Below, one piece after another: positions 6,793 to 14,757 of a stretch of DNA of 50,369 nucleotides. The notes beneath the pieces are model-generated. The model did not search any database and had not been told where the DNA came from. It worked only from the letters and a program-made list of their open reading frames with translations. The DNA is taken from positions 1-50,369 of the forward strand of contig JAUNWG010000010.1 in assembly GCA_030540435.1 (NCBI GenBank), in the 5' to 3' direction. The DNA comes from Eubacteriales bacterium (lineage in GTDB: Bacteria > Bacillota > Clostridia > Oscillospirales > Butyricicoccaceae). The stretch's first letter is position 1. Every line of letters begins with the position of its first letter. The position numbers and the translations under genes were made by a program.

Positions 6793-9018
6793 TTACTCCG
6801 ACAGATACAGATTGATCTTCTTTTGGATCTCTTTGACTGTCGCATCCAGCTCCTGTGTGCCGTCGAGATACTTTTCTCCCTGCTCCAGCACTAGATTTTG
6901 AATGACACGATCCGTCATTGTCGGCACAGTGAGGCTCTCCAGCATAGCAGTGCAGGCGTCTACCTGTTCCTGTGTCAATGGGATATAATCAACAGATATG
7001 CGCTCTCCATATTCTCCCATCGACATGCCCAGCGATATGTCTGTTTCTGCCATAACTTCCTTGGTAGCTGCCTCATATGCAGCACGGTTAACTGAAAATC
7101 CGCTGTCCGTACCGCTGTTTGCTTCTTTTCCGAGCAGCTCCTTGACAAACAGCTTTGCCATATCGGTATCACCGCCGGATACCACGCCCGCCATCAAATA
7201 TGGTATAAATGATTTTGTGCTGTCTGTATCCATCAATCCAAAGGTCGTCTTGCTCTGTGCCTGTACGCTGTACAGCAGCTGTAGCTGGGATACACTGGTA
7301 AATGTGCCAAACCCGATCTGCGTCATGCCCATCAGGTTGCCCGTATTTTCTGCCGAACCGATGATTTGCTCTCCGACGCCCCAATAAGAGGTCTCCGGAA
7401 CCAACTCTTTGTCAAAGCTGTCCACGCTATACAGACGCTTTGCCTGTGTGAGATAATCCTTGAGCTTATCTGCATCCACCGTACCGTCTTTCTTTCTCCA
7501 TGACGCCGAATCAGCGCAGAACAGCTCATGCAGCAAATCATCCTGCCTTCTGGGCATAAAGATATACCTTGTGCTGCTCTGCTTTTTCAAGCTTTCCGCA
7601 CGGTCTGCCAACGTTTTCAAGCTGCTGCCAGCAGCGACAGATTTTTCATCTCCCGTTACAATCGAGGTATAGAAGCGCATCGGCATGACATACTGCTTGC
7701 CATTCTGACGATACGCATCCTTTATATTGGAAAACAGTCCATCCTCCTTATCCACTGCGTCTACCACATCGCTGATATCTTCCAAAATACCCTTCGCAAT
7801 ATAGCTGTCCAACGGCATGCCGTCCAGAATCAGTACATCCGGTCCCTTGCCCGCCATGATATTGGTATTCAAAACCTTGAGCGCGTCCTCGGCCGTGACG
7901 CCATTGTCTTCGGATGTGCCGATTTCCAGCTTGACATAGACATCCGGGTTATTCTTCTGGAAAACCGTCATCGCCTGTCGCAGTAGCGCCGAATCCTCCA
8001 ACGCGTATACATTCAGCTCCTTTTCCGGAACAGCGGATGCGCCTGCGTCATAGGTGTATCGCAGGAGCTTATCGCCACTGCCATCGAGAAATGCTGCGAC
8101 AAAAATATTATTTGCATCCATCATCGCTGCCGACAGCGTCACCAAGCTGGTATCATTCAGGGAAGTCAGCTCTCCATTCACAAGCTGTTCGTTGACGCTG
8201 CCGCCTATCGTATGCTGGAAGATCCCTTCATGGTTGACGATCAGGATGCTGTTTTCATCTCCGGCGGCAAATGCCATCGGTGCGCCTCTGTCGTAGCCCG
8301 GCTCGGACGCGTAATCTGTCTTTTTGACAATATCATCCATTGCACTTTCTGGATCAAGCGCTTTTCCCGTCGCGGTATCAAACAACATGATCCCATCTTC
8401 ATATACAGCACATAGTGTCTGCCCTGCAATGCCGAAATAGAAAATGCCTGTACCATTGGTATCAAACGGCTGGGTGCGGCTTCCATCCTCGGTATTTACC
8501 TTTTGCAGACGATCGTCTGTATCCAGCACAAACAGATTCCCTGCGCTGTCATATGCCGCGCCCTTGAGCATGGTTGCGTCATCCAGCGGGAAATCCATGT
8601 TCCGAAGCTCTCCCTGTGGGGAAGCGATCCGAAGGGTGTACGTAAAGCTGTCATCATCTTCCATCTTTACATCAAACAGTGCTGCCGAACCGTCTGGGGC
8701 AATTGCCGTTTCTGAAATATATGCGTCACCCAGTTCTTCCAGCGGCGTCACTTCCCAATTCTCGCCCATGTCGCTACTGTGCAGGATACAATACGTACCG
8801 TTCTTTTGTGCAATCACTTCGAGGCTTCCATCCTCCAGCTTGTTCATGGTCCGAATATCACTGATGCCCTCCGGGAGCGCAACTTCCGTTTCCGTAAACC
8901 GCCCGGTTTCCCCGGACTGTGCACTGCCCGTGTCATTTCCGCTGCCGCATCCAGTCAAACAGCTGACCAGCATAGTAGCTGCCAGCAGCAGTGCAAATTT
9001 GCGTTTGTTTTTTCTCAT
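6793..9018 (-). CDS. Lipoprotein fusing a beta-propeller-like domain to an ABC solute-binding domain
   Basis: The start is placed at ATG 9018, which has AAAGGAG 10 bases upstream; a longer frame begins only at a TTG and would spoil the signal peptide. The protein has 741 residues. A lipoprotein signal ends in LTGC (Cys24). Residues about 30-335 form repeated beta strands (for example GSLEVIAQKNGTYCILHSSDMGENWE, NLFVLDTDDRLQKV, GIMLFDTATGK), as in a seven-bladed propeller/photosystem-stability-type fold. Residues about 335-741 are an extracellular solute-binding domain of the CUT1 type (ALKVLNTNIMAGKGPDVLILDG). A usual binding protein has about 420-450 residues, so the propeller is an added sensing or docking module. 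It leads the six-gene operon under the divergent two-component system. Confidence 0.85.
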   Translation of the reverse strand: MRKNKRKFALLLAATMLVSCLTGCGSGNDTGSAQSGETGRFTETEVALPEGISDIRTMNKLEDGSLEVIAQKNGTYCILHSSDMGENWEVTPLEELGDAYISETAIAPDGSAALFDVKMEDDDSFTYTLRIASPQGELRNMDFPLDDATMLKGAAYDSAGNLFVLDTDDRLQKVNTEDGSRTQPFDTNGTGIFYFGIAGQTLCAVYEDGIMLFDTATGKALDPESAMDDIVKKTDYASEPGYDRGAPMAFAAGDENSILIVNHEGIFQHTIGGSVNEQLVNGELTSLNDTSLVTLSAAMMDANNIFVAAFLDGSGDKLLRYTYDAGASAVPEKELNVYALEDSALLRQAMTVFQKNNPDVYVKLEIGTSEDNGVTAEDALKVLNTNIMAGKGPDVLILDGMPLDSYIAKGILEDISDVVDAVDKEDGLFSNIKDAYRQNGKQYVMPMRFYTSIVTGDEKSVAAGSSLKTLADRAESLKKQSSTRYIFMPRRQDDLLHELFCADSASWRKKDGTVDADKLKDYLTQAKRLYSVDSFDKELVPETSYWGVGEQIIGSAENTGNLMGMTQIGFGTFTSVSQLQLLYSVQAQSKTTFGLMDTDSTKSFIPYLMAGVVSGGDTDMAKLFVKELLGKEANSGTDSGFSVNRAAYEAATKEVMAETDISLGMSMGEYGERISVDYIPLTQEQVDACTAMLESLTVPTMTDRVIQNLVLEQGEKYLDGTQELDATVKEIQKKINLYLSE

Positions 9019-9060
9019 TATCGTCAATCTCCTTTCGTGACAATCCTGTGTTCGCAATTT

Positions 9061-9066
9061 ATTGTA
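9061..9066 (-). promoter_or_regulatory. -10 element of the fusion-binding-protein operon
   Basis: TACAAT on the minus strand, about 43 bp upstream of the ATG. No good -35 exists at the right distance, as expected for an activator-dependent promoter. The operator repeats at 9078-9110 sit where the -35 and upstream region should be. Confidence 0.6.
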
Positions 9067-9077
9067 GCAGATGAATC

Positions 9078-9110
9078 TTTAAACTTCCTTGAAGCAACCT
9101 TTGAATTTCC
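9078..9110 (-). promoter_or_regulatory. Three tandem 11-bp repeats, probable OmpR-family response-regulator site
   Basis: On the plus strand three head-to-tail units read TTTAAACTTCC, TTGAAGCAACC and TTTGAATTTCC (minus consensus GGAANTTNAAA). An 11-bp period of direct repeats is typical of PhoB/OmpR-type regulators. The array abuts the -10 of the minus-strand operon and lies between it and the divergent regulator gene. Confidence 0.65.
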
Positions 9111-9151
9111 TTTATTTTTTGTCCATTTTAAAGGTTATCTTAAGACAAACA

Positions 9152-9160
9152 TGCTATAAT
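9152..9160 (+). promoter_or_regulatory. Extended -10 promoter of the two-component genes
   Basis: TGCTATAAT is a perfect extended -10, 31 bp before the regulator ATG. The -35 is poor; the upstream sequence CATTTTAAAGGTTATCTTAAG may be a further regulator site, suggesting autoregulation. Confidence 0.6.
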
Positions 9161-9190
9161 CTCTATAAGAATATAAGAAAGAAGGATTCG

Positions 9191-9871
9191 ATGCATATAT
9201 TATTGATTGAAGATGACACAAGTCTGTGCGATACCCTGCGCTTTCAATTGGAGCAAGAACAGCATATGGTCGATATCTGCCACGACGGTGAAGATGGGCT
9301 GGATCTGTTCTTACAGGATAGCTATGATCTGGTACTATTAGACCGGATGCTGCCTTCTATGAGCGGCCTGTCCGTGCTCAAATCAGCGCGGAAAGCCGGG
9401 GTCATGACGCCGGTCATTGTAATCACTGCGCTCGGTGAGATCTACGACCGCATTGAAGGGCTGGACAGCGGCGCAGATGATTATATCACCAAGCCGTTTG
9501 CCTTCGAGGAACTGATGGCGCGTATCCGCTCTCTCGGTCGGCGCAGCGGGAAATGGGAAGATGACGCGCTCCTCTCGCTGCAAGATATTCGCTATGACTG
9601 TAACCTGCGGCAGCTGACCGGCCCCAACGGATGTATTCAGCTGTCCGGCCGGGAAGGACGCATGCTGGAGGTGTTCCTGCGCAGCCCGGATACTGTTCTG
9701 CGGCGGCTTGTCCTGCTCGGTCGTGTGTGGGGCGCCGATGCTGAAGTGGAAGAAAGCAATCTGGACACCTATATCCATTATCTGCGCAAGCGGCTGCGTT
9801 ATGTCGGCAGCTCGCTCCAGCTCAAAACCGTGCGTGGTGTCGGATATATAATGGAAAGCAGCCATGTTTAA
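9191..9871 (+). CDS. OmpR-family response regulator
   Basis: 226 residues from ATG 9191, preceded by AAGAAGGA; the longer frame upstream has no ribosome site and would overlap the promoter. The receiver domain (1-120) has the acidic pair Glu7/Asp8, phosphorylation site Asp51 (VLLDRMLP) and Lys at TKPF. The winged-helix DNA-binding domain (about 130-226) ends in the typical TVRGVGYIM. It overlaps the sensor kinase gene by 8 bp. It very probably binds the 11-bp repeats at 9078-9110 and activates the divergent operon. Confidence 0.93.
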   Translation: MHILLIEDDTSLCDTLRFQLEQEQHMVDICHDGEDGLDLFLQDSYDLVLLDRMLPSMSGLSVLKSARKAGVMTPVIVITALGEIYDRIEGLDSGADDYITKPFAFEELMARIRSLGRRSGKWEDDALLSLQDIRYDCNLRQLTGPNGCIQLSGREGRMLEVFLRSPDTVLRRLVLLGRVWGADAEVEESNLDTYIHYLRKRLRYVGSSLQLKTVRGVGYIMESSHV

Positions 9872-11210
9872 ACAGTTACATGTCCGCCTGACTGTGTTTT
9901 TCACATTGATTACCGGTATCATCTTCCTTTTTCTCACCAGCATCTGCCTGCTTTTTGCGGAAAGCAGCATCAAGCAAAGCAACCATGCCTCTTTTTTGAC
10001 GAAGCTCAACGCAGTCATCCTGCATTTGCAGGAACAGGATAACATCTCACACCAATGGCTCAATCAAATCCAGCATGGAGAAGACTTTAAGCTGTATCTT
10101 TATGACAATCGTACACCGCTGTCCTATCAAAGCTACCATTTGTCCGAAGCAGAACGCACGCTGGTAGATGAGGCGATTCAACAGGCGCAGAACAACTATG
10201 ATATGGATATCTTTGTACCATCCAGTCAGCATATTTCCACGCACACAGAGTTTACATTCCGCGCATCTAACGGAAACGAATACGAGACCTCGGCAGGTAT
10301 TATCCCCAACGAAAATGGCTATCTCAGTTTTATCGTCCTGTCCTCCCATACAGGGCTGCGGCAACAGCTGCGGTTTCTGCGGCTTGCTGTGATCGCCGCA
10401 GATGTCTGTGCGATACTCCTGCTGGCGGTTTTCGTGTGGTTTTTCACCGGGCGACTGCTCGTACCGTTGTCCGAAAATCAAAAAAAACAGATGCATTTTA
10501 TCGCATCTGCTTCTCATGAGCTGCGCACCCCGCTTTCTGTTCTGCTGTCCGGTCTGGAATCCATTGCCAAGACAACAGACGCGGAACAGCGGGCACATTT
10601 CATTGATATTATGACAACAGAAGGCCATCGCATGCAGCATTTGATTAATGACATGCTGCTGCTGGCAAATGCAGATTCCAAATCACTTTCCATCCATATG
10701 GAGCCGCATCAGCCGGATGAGCTTCTGCTGCATACCTACGAAGCCTTTGAACCTCTCGCCAGACAACACGATATCACCCTGACAGTCTCGCTGCCGGAGG
10801 ACTTGCTGCCTGACTGCTGCTGCGACTGGGAACGCATGACTCAGGTATTTTCCATTTTAACGGACAATGCCCTGTCTTATACGCCCGCCGGTGGTAAAAT
10901 ATTCCTTTCCTTGGCATATCAGAGGCATGTATTTGAATTTCGTTTTGCTGACACGGGATGCGGCGTACCTGACGAAGAGAAACAAACCATATTTGACCGG
11001 TTTTACCGCGCGGATGCAGCGCACACTGACAAAAAACATTTTGGCCTTGGGTTGTGCATCGCAAAGGAGATCGTATCCGCACACAGTGGGCGTATCTGGG
11101 TCGAGGACCGAATCGGCGGCGGTGCCTGCTTTGTTGTCACCCTCCCCAATCAGGAAGCAAGCAAAAGCAACACATTGTCCCGTGGCTCTCCACAGTCCAA
11201 CAAGATCTAA
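9864..11210 (+). CDS. Membrane sensor histidine kinase
   Basis: 448 residues: helix 1 at about 10-32, an extracytoplasmic sensor of about 140 residues, helix 2 at about 173-195, then HisKA with His218 (SASHELRTPL) and a HATPase domain with the N box (ILTDNALSYTP), G1 (DTGCGVPDEE) and G2 (GLGLCIAKEIV). The external region is large enough to meet a ligand or a protein such as the fusion lipoprotein. The gene overlaps the response regulator and is followed by a strong terminator. Confidence 0.93.
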   Translation: MFKQLHVRLTVFFTLITGIIFLFLTSICLLFAESSIKQSNHASFLTKLNAVILHLQEQDNISHQWLNQIQHGEDFKLYLYDNRTPLSYQSYHLSEAERTLVDEAIQQAQNNYDMDIFVPSSQHISTHTEFTFRASNGNEYETSAGIIPNENGYLSFIVLSSHTGLRQQLRFLRLAVIAADVCAILLLAVFVWFFTGRLLVPLSENQKKQMHFIASASHELRTPLSVLLSGLESIAKTTDAEQRAHFIDIMTTEGHRMQHLINDMLLLANADSKSLSIHMEPHQPDELLLHTYEAFEPLARQHDITLTVSLPEDLLPDCCCDWERMTQVFSILTDNALSYTPAGGKIFLSLAYQRHVFEFRFADTGCGVPDEEKQTIFDRFYRADAAHTDKKHFGLGLCIAKEIVSAHSGRIWVEDRIGGGACFVVTLPNQEASKSNTLSRGSPQSNKI

Positions 11211-11228
11211 ATATCTCCCAAATAAGAT

Positions 11229-11263
11229 TAAAAAGGCGCTTTTCATGCGGAAAGCGCCTTTTT
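11229..11263 (+). terminator. Terminator of the two-component operon
   Basis: AAAAAGGCGCTTT pairs with AAAGCGCCTTTTT around an 8-base loop, followed by more T residues. The perfect 13-bp stem makes this a strong intrinsic terminator; it also gives a T-rich exit on the other strand. Confidence 0.9.
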
Positions 11264-11325
11264 CTTATCACTTTATCCATACGTCAGCAATTGCAGACAG
11301 ATATCTTTATTTTTTTATATCCCTA

Positions 11326-11354
11326 TTGACTTTGGTATGATTTCATACTATAAT
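11326..11354 (+). promoter_or_regulatory. Consensus promoter of the MarR-kinase-MATE operon
   Basis: -35 TTGACT (11326-11331), 17-bp spacer, -10 TATAAT (11349-11354). The ribosome site ACGGAGG and ATG 11390 follow. Confidence 0.9.
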
Positions 11355-11373
11355 ACCCAGTATGATTTCGTAC
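11335..11373. promoter_or_regulatory. Two GTATGA-TT-TCRTAC operators flanking the -10
   Basis: The palindrome GTATGATTTCATAC (11335-11348) fills the spacer, and a second copy GTATGATTTCGTAC (11360-11373) covers the start site. They are 25 bp apart centre to centre, placing -10 between them. A MarR dimer on each would shut the promoter; the likely binder is the first gene of the operon. Confidence 0.75.
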
Positions 11374-11389
11374 TTACGGAGGTTTACAT

Positions 11390-11833
11390 ATGCAACGCAC
11401 AAACAACGCCGATGAAAAAAGATTCAGCTATCTGACAAGTGAAATAGAAGCCGCTTACCATGAAGCAGCGTTAAAATTCGGGGTATCTGACAGCGCTATG
11501 CGAATTTTATATACGCTCTCTCTCGGCGGTGGAGAACAGCTGCTCAGCGACATTGTCCGTCTCTCCGGCATCAGTAAGCAGACGATCAATTCTTCGCTCC
11601 GCAAATTGGAACGGGATGAAATCATCTACTTAGAGATGGCAGGGCTTAGAAAGAAAAAAGTCTGCCTGACCGAAAAAGGAACCATTTTAGCGCAAAACAG
11701 TGCGATGAAAATTCTGGAAATCGAGAATGCGGTTTTTGCTTCCTGGTCAAAAGTGGAGCGGGACATGTACATCGACCTGACAGAACGTTTTCTGATTTCT
11801 TTCCGTGAAAAAACAAAGGAGATACAAGCATGA
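11390..11833 (+). CDS. MarR-family transcriptional regulator
   Basis: 147 residues with a winged helix at about 45-100 (LSDIVRLSGISKQTINSSLRKLERDEIIYLE). It is the first gene of a three-gene operon and probably represses its own promoter through the twin palindromes at 11335-11373. Its stop overlaps the next start by 4 bp (ATGA). The ligand is unknown; an export substrate of the MATE pump is the obvious guess. Confidence 0.9.
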   Translation: MQRTNNADEKRFSYLTSEIEAAYHEAALKFGVSDSAMRILYTLSLGGGEQLLSDIVRLSGISKQTINSSLRKLERDEIIYLEMAGLRKKKVCLTEKGTILAQNSAMKILEIENAVFASWSKVERDMYIDLTERFLISFREKTKEIQA

Positions 11834-12453
11834 ACATCATTACCATCAGCCGCGAGTTCGGCAGCGGCGGCAGAGAACTGGGGAAACGCATTGCTGACGA
11901 GCTGGGATATGATTATTACGACAGGGAGATCATCGATTCCATCGCAAGCAACAGGGGATTGGATGCGGATTATGTGTCAAAAACTCTGGAGCATCACGGC
12001 TGGAAGAACGTACCTCTGACCTTCCGCCGCTCCTTTGCGGGCACAGCTGCCATGCAGTCTGCCCAAACCGGCTTGCTGCTGGAGCAAAAGCGTGTGATCG
12101 AAGCGATCGCAAAAACAGGCAGGAACTGCGTCATTGTCGGGCGCAATGCAGATATACTCCTGTGCGAGTATGCTCCCTTTAATATTTTCGTATGCGCAAC
12201 TATGGATGCAAAGATTGCTCGCTGCATAGAACGCGCGGACAAAAATGAACGGTTGTCCCGCAGGGAAATTGAACGGAATATCCGGCGCATTGATAAAAAC
12301 CGCCGTGAGAGCCGCGAGATCATCACGGACAGCATGTGGGGAGATCGGAGCGCGTACCACCTTATCGTAAACACCACCAATTGGAATATCAAAGAAATAG
12401 CACCAGCGGTCACCGAATTTGTGTCCCGGTGGTTTAGGAGAACAAAATTATGA
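11830..12453 (+). CDS. Cytidylate-kinase-like protein (AAA_26 type)
   Basis: 207 residues. The N-terminus MNIITISREFGSGGRELG carries a Gly-rich nucleotide-binding loop like that of cytidylate-kinase-like proteins, followed by YYDREII and a basic Arg-rich lid region (SRREIERNIRRIDKNRRES). It is not the housekeeping cmk, which has a different length and context. It is translationally coupled on both sides by ATGA overlaps to the MarR regulator and MATE pump, so all three are made together. The substrate is unknown; modification of the drug exported by the pump is possible but unproven. Confidence 0.85.
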   Translation: MNIITISREFGSGGRELGKRIADELGYDYYDREIIDSIASNRGLDADYVSKTLEHHGWKNVPLTFRRSFAGTAAMQSAQTGLLLEQKRVIEAIAKTGRNCVIVGRNADILLCEYAPFNIFVCATMDAKIARCIERADKNERLSRREIERNIRRIDKNRRESREIITDSMWGDRSAYHLIVNTTNWNIKEIAPAVTEFVSRWFRRTKL

Positions 12454-13775
12454 TTCAACTTTCAGATCACTTTGGTTATAAAAAGCTTCTGCGGTTTACT
12501 CTGCCGTCCATTATCATGCTTGTCTTCACCTCTATATACAGCGTGGTAGATGGCTTTTTTGTGTCAAATTTCGTAGGAAAAACACCTTTTACAGCAGTCA
12601 ACTTCATCATGCCCTTCCTCATGATACTGGGAGCGGTCGGCTTTATGTTCGGCACAGGCGGAAGCGCATTGATCTCCAAAACGATGGGCGAAGGTGACCA
12701 AAAAAAGGCCAACGAAGTGTTTTCTCTAATCATCTACGTATCGATCGTTTGCGGCATCATCATGGCGCTTCTGGGAATTATTTTGCTTCGTCCGATTGCC
12801 ATAGCTCTTGGCGCGGAAGGGCAGCTCTTAGAGGACAGTGTTACCTATGGACGCATCATCCTGCTCGCCATTCCGGCCTATGTGCTCCAATATGAATTTC
12901 AATGCCTGTTTGCTACTGCAGCGAAATCGCAGTTAGGCCTTTATGTGACGATTGCAGCCGGCTGTACAAATATTGTACTGGATGCCCTGTTTGTCGCAGT
13001 ATTGCGATGGGGGCTGGAAGGCGCAGCAGCGGCAACAGCGCTCAGCCAATGCATCGGTGGTCTTCTTCCACTGCTGTATTTCGCTCGTCCCAATACCAGC
13101 CTTCTTCGTTTGACAAAGACATCATTTAACGGAAAAATGATTGCGAAAACCTGCACCAATGGTTCTTCGGAATTGATGTCGAATATCTCCATGTCCGTTG
13201 TGAGCATGCTGTACAACGCACAGCTGCTGAAATATGCCGGTCAGGATGGCATCGCTGCATATGGTGTACTGATGTATATCAACATGATATTTCAGGCGGT
13301 ATTTCTCGGTTTCTCCGTCGGTGCGGCACCCATAATCGGATATCATTACGGTGCACAAAACAAAAAAGAACTCAAAGGACTGTTAAAGAGAGGCCTTATC
13401 ATCATTGGAGTTTTTTCCATTTTGATGTTTGCCGCCGCAGAAATGCTGGCAAAGCCACTTTCCATTCTGTTTGTTGGCTATGATCAGGGACTGCTGGAAA
13501 TGACAATGCGCGCATTTCTGCTCTACTCGTTTTCTTTCCTTGTTTCGGGCTTCAATATTTTCGGTTCCTCATTCTTTACCGCGCTCAACGATGGACTTAC
13601 CTCTGCACTGATCTCCTTTATGCGGACCCTCGTATTTCAGGTGTTAGCAGTTTTGATTCTCCCGCTTGTTTTGCAGCTTGACGGCATCTGGCTCTCTGTT
13701 GTTGCAGCGGAGATCATGGCTATTTTCGTAACGGGCTGTTTCCTGCTCATAAAGAGAAAAAAATATCATTACTGA
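12450..13775 (+). CDS. MATE-family multidrug efflux transporter
   Basis: 441 residues, about 12 membrane helices in two related halves; GGSALISKTMGEGD in the first half is typical of the MATE family. It would export cationic drugs or metabolites by Na+ or H+ antiport. It is the last gene of the MarR operon and overlaps the kinase-like gene by 4 bp. Confidence 0.92.
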   Translation: MIQLSDHFGYKKLLRFTLPSIIMLVFTSIYSVVDGFFVSNFVGKTPFTAVNFIMPFLMILGAVGFMFGTGGSALISKTMGEGDQKKANEVFSLIIYVSIVCGIIMALLGIILLRPIAIALGAEGQLLEDSVTYGRIILLAIPAYVLQYEFQCLFATAAKSQLGLYVTIAAGCTNIVLDALFVAVLRWGLEGAAAATALSQCIGGLLPLLYFARPNTSLLRLTKTSFNGKMIAKTCTNGSSELMSNISMSVVSMLYNAQLLKYAGQDGIAAYGVLMYINMIFQAVFLGFSVGAAPIIGYHYGAQNKKELKGLLKRGLIIIGVFSILMFAAAEMLAKPLSILFVGYDQGLLEMTMRAFLLYSFSFLVSGFNIFGSSFFTALNDGLTSALISFMRTLVFQVLAVLILPLVLQLDGIWLSVVAAEIMAIFVTGCFLLIKRKKYHY

Positions 13776-13790
13776 CTTTGTCAGAAAATT

Positions 13791-13826
13791 GCCTTGCCGG
13801 ATAACTTTCCAGCTATCCGGCAAGGC
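13791..13826. terminator. Shared terminator between convergent MATE and EFR1 genes
   Basis: GCCTTGCCGGATA pairs with TATCCGGCAAGGC (13-bp perfect stem, 10-base loop). The T-tracts on either side are short, so termination efficiency is uncertain. Confidence 0.65.
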
Positions 13827-13863
13827 TTCTGAATACTATTTTGTTTTCATATCTGATATTAAC

Positions 13864-14625
13864 TCATAGGTAAAGCTCGCATTCCTTGCGAACGGAACAT
13901 GCCTTCTTGATTGCAAGCGCAGCAACAGAAACCATCGCACTATTTACCTTGCGTGCATGTTGCGGACATTTTACCACACAACGCATACAGGCGATACATT
14001 TCTTGCTATCTGCTGTTTTCAACTGTTTCGGATTGATTGCCCGTGCCGGGCATTGCCGTGCACACAAACCACAGGCTGTACATTCCGAGCCCGCTTTCGG
14101 CACAAGTCCTGCGCCCCCTGCCTTCTTATATGGACGATTGCCCGGAATGTTGAACGTATTCGTTTTCTTCTGCCTCAATTTTGAAGAAATCTTTACAGCT
14201 ATCTCTTCTAGATTTTTCTCATCCACAGCATCCGGTCGCCCCGCAGCATACTCATGTATGATAGAGTGCTCCGCAATCGCTGCGACAGCAGCTACTACTG
14301 CAAAACCGCATTCCGTTGCCAAATCTTCCATTTCAACCAGCGTATCCTCATAGGCACGGTTGCCATAAACGCAAAGTAAAATACAGGGTGTACCATTTAC
14401 ATGGATTTTCTTCATTCTCTCCGCTGCCAGCGCAGGAACACGTCCACCATAAGACGGCATGGCAATGACTGCTATTGTATCCTGATATGCACAATACTCT
14501 GCCGGGTTTAGACTCGCATCAGACAAATCAAAAACTATTGTCTCTGTACCGAGTGCTGAGCAAATAATATGTGCAGCTTTCTCTGTACCTCCCGTTGGGC
14601 TAAATACAATCATAGAACATTTCAT
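13864..14625 (-). CDS. EFR1-family ferredoxin: flavodoxin-like domain plus two [4Fe-4S] clusters
   Basis: 253 residues. A flavodoxin-like domain (1-150) has the phosphate loop SPTGGTEKAA at 9-18. Two 4Fe-4S motifs follow: Cys182/185/188/192 (CTACGLCARQCP) and Cys210/213/216/220 (CIACMRCVVKCP). Such proteins pass low-potential electrons in anaerobes. The start has a perfect AAGGAGG. A divergent Rrf2-type regulator shares the control region, suggesting redox- or iron-linked expression. Confidence 0.92.
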   Translation of the reverse strand: MKCSMIVFSPTGGTEKAAHIICSALGTETIVFDLSDASLNPAEYCAYQDTIAVIAMPSYGGRVPALAAERMKKIHVNGTPCILLCVYGNRAYEDTLVEMEDLATECGFAVVAAVAAIAEHSIIHEYAAGRPDAVDEKNLEEIAVKISSKLRQKKTNTFNIPGNRPYKKAGGAGLVPKAGSECTACGLCARQCPARAINPKQLKTADSKKCIACMRCVVKCPQHARKVNSAMVSVAALAIKKACSVRKECELYL

Positions 14626-14673
14626 AAGCTTTTTCCTCCTTATGTAATTTTTAAAATTACACCTGTTGAGATT

Positions 14674-14702
14674 ATTTTAAACGAATATAGATGTCATGTC
14701 AA
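14674..14702 (-). promoter_or_regulatory. Promoter of the EFR1 ferredoxin gene
   Basis: On the minus strand TTGACA (14697-14702), 17-bp spacer, TAAAAT (14674-14679). It stands back to back with the plus promoter at 14705-14733; only two bases separate the -35 elements. Confidence 0.85.
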
Positions 14703-14704
14703 GA

Positions 14705-14733
14705 TTTACACCATTTCCGTCCTATGCTATAAT
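14705..14733 (+). promoter_or_regulatory. Promoter of the Rrf2 regulator gene
   Basis: TTTACA (14705-14710), 17-bp spacer, TATAAT (14728-14733). The adjacent divergent promoter means one bound regulator could control both. Confidence 0.85.
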
Positions 14734-14757
14734 AAAAAAGCAAGGAGGTCTGCGTTC

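Noticed and set aside
11830..12453. Housekeeping cytidylate kinase cmk
   Set aside because: Gly-rich loop and length fit the cytidylate-kinase-like side family, and the context (MarR, MATE) differs from cmk.
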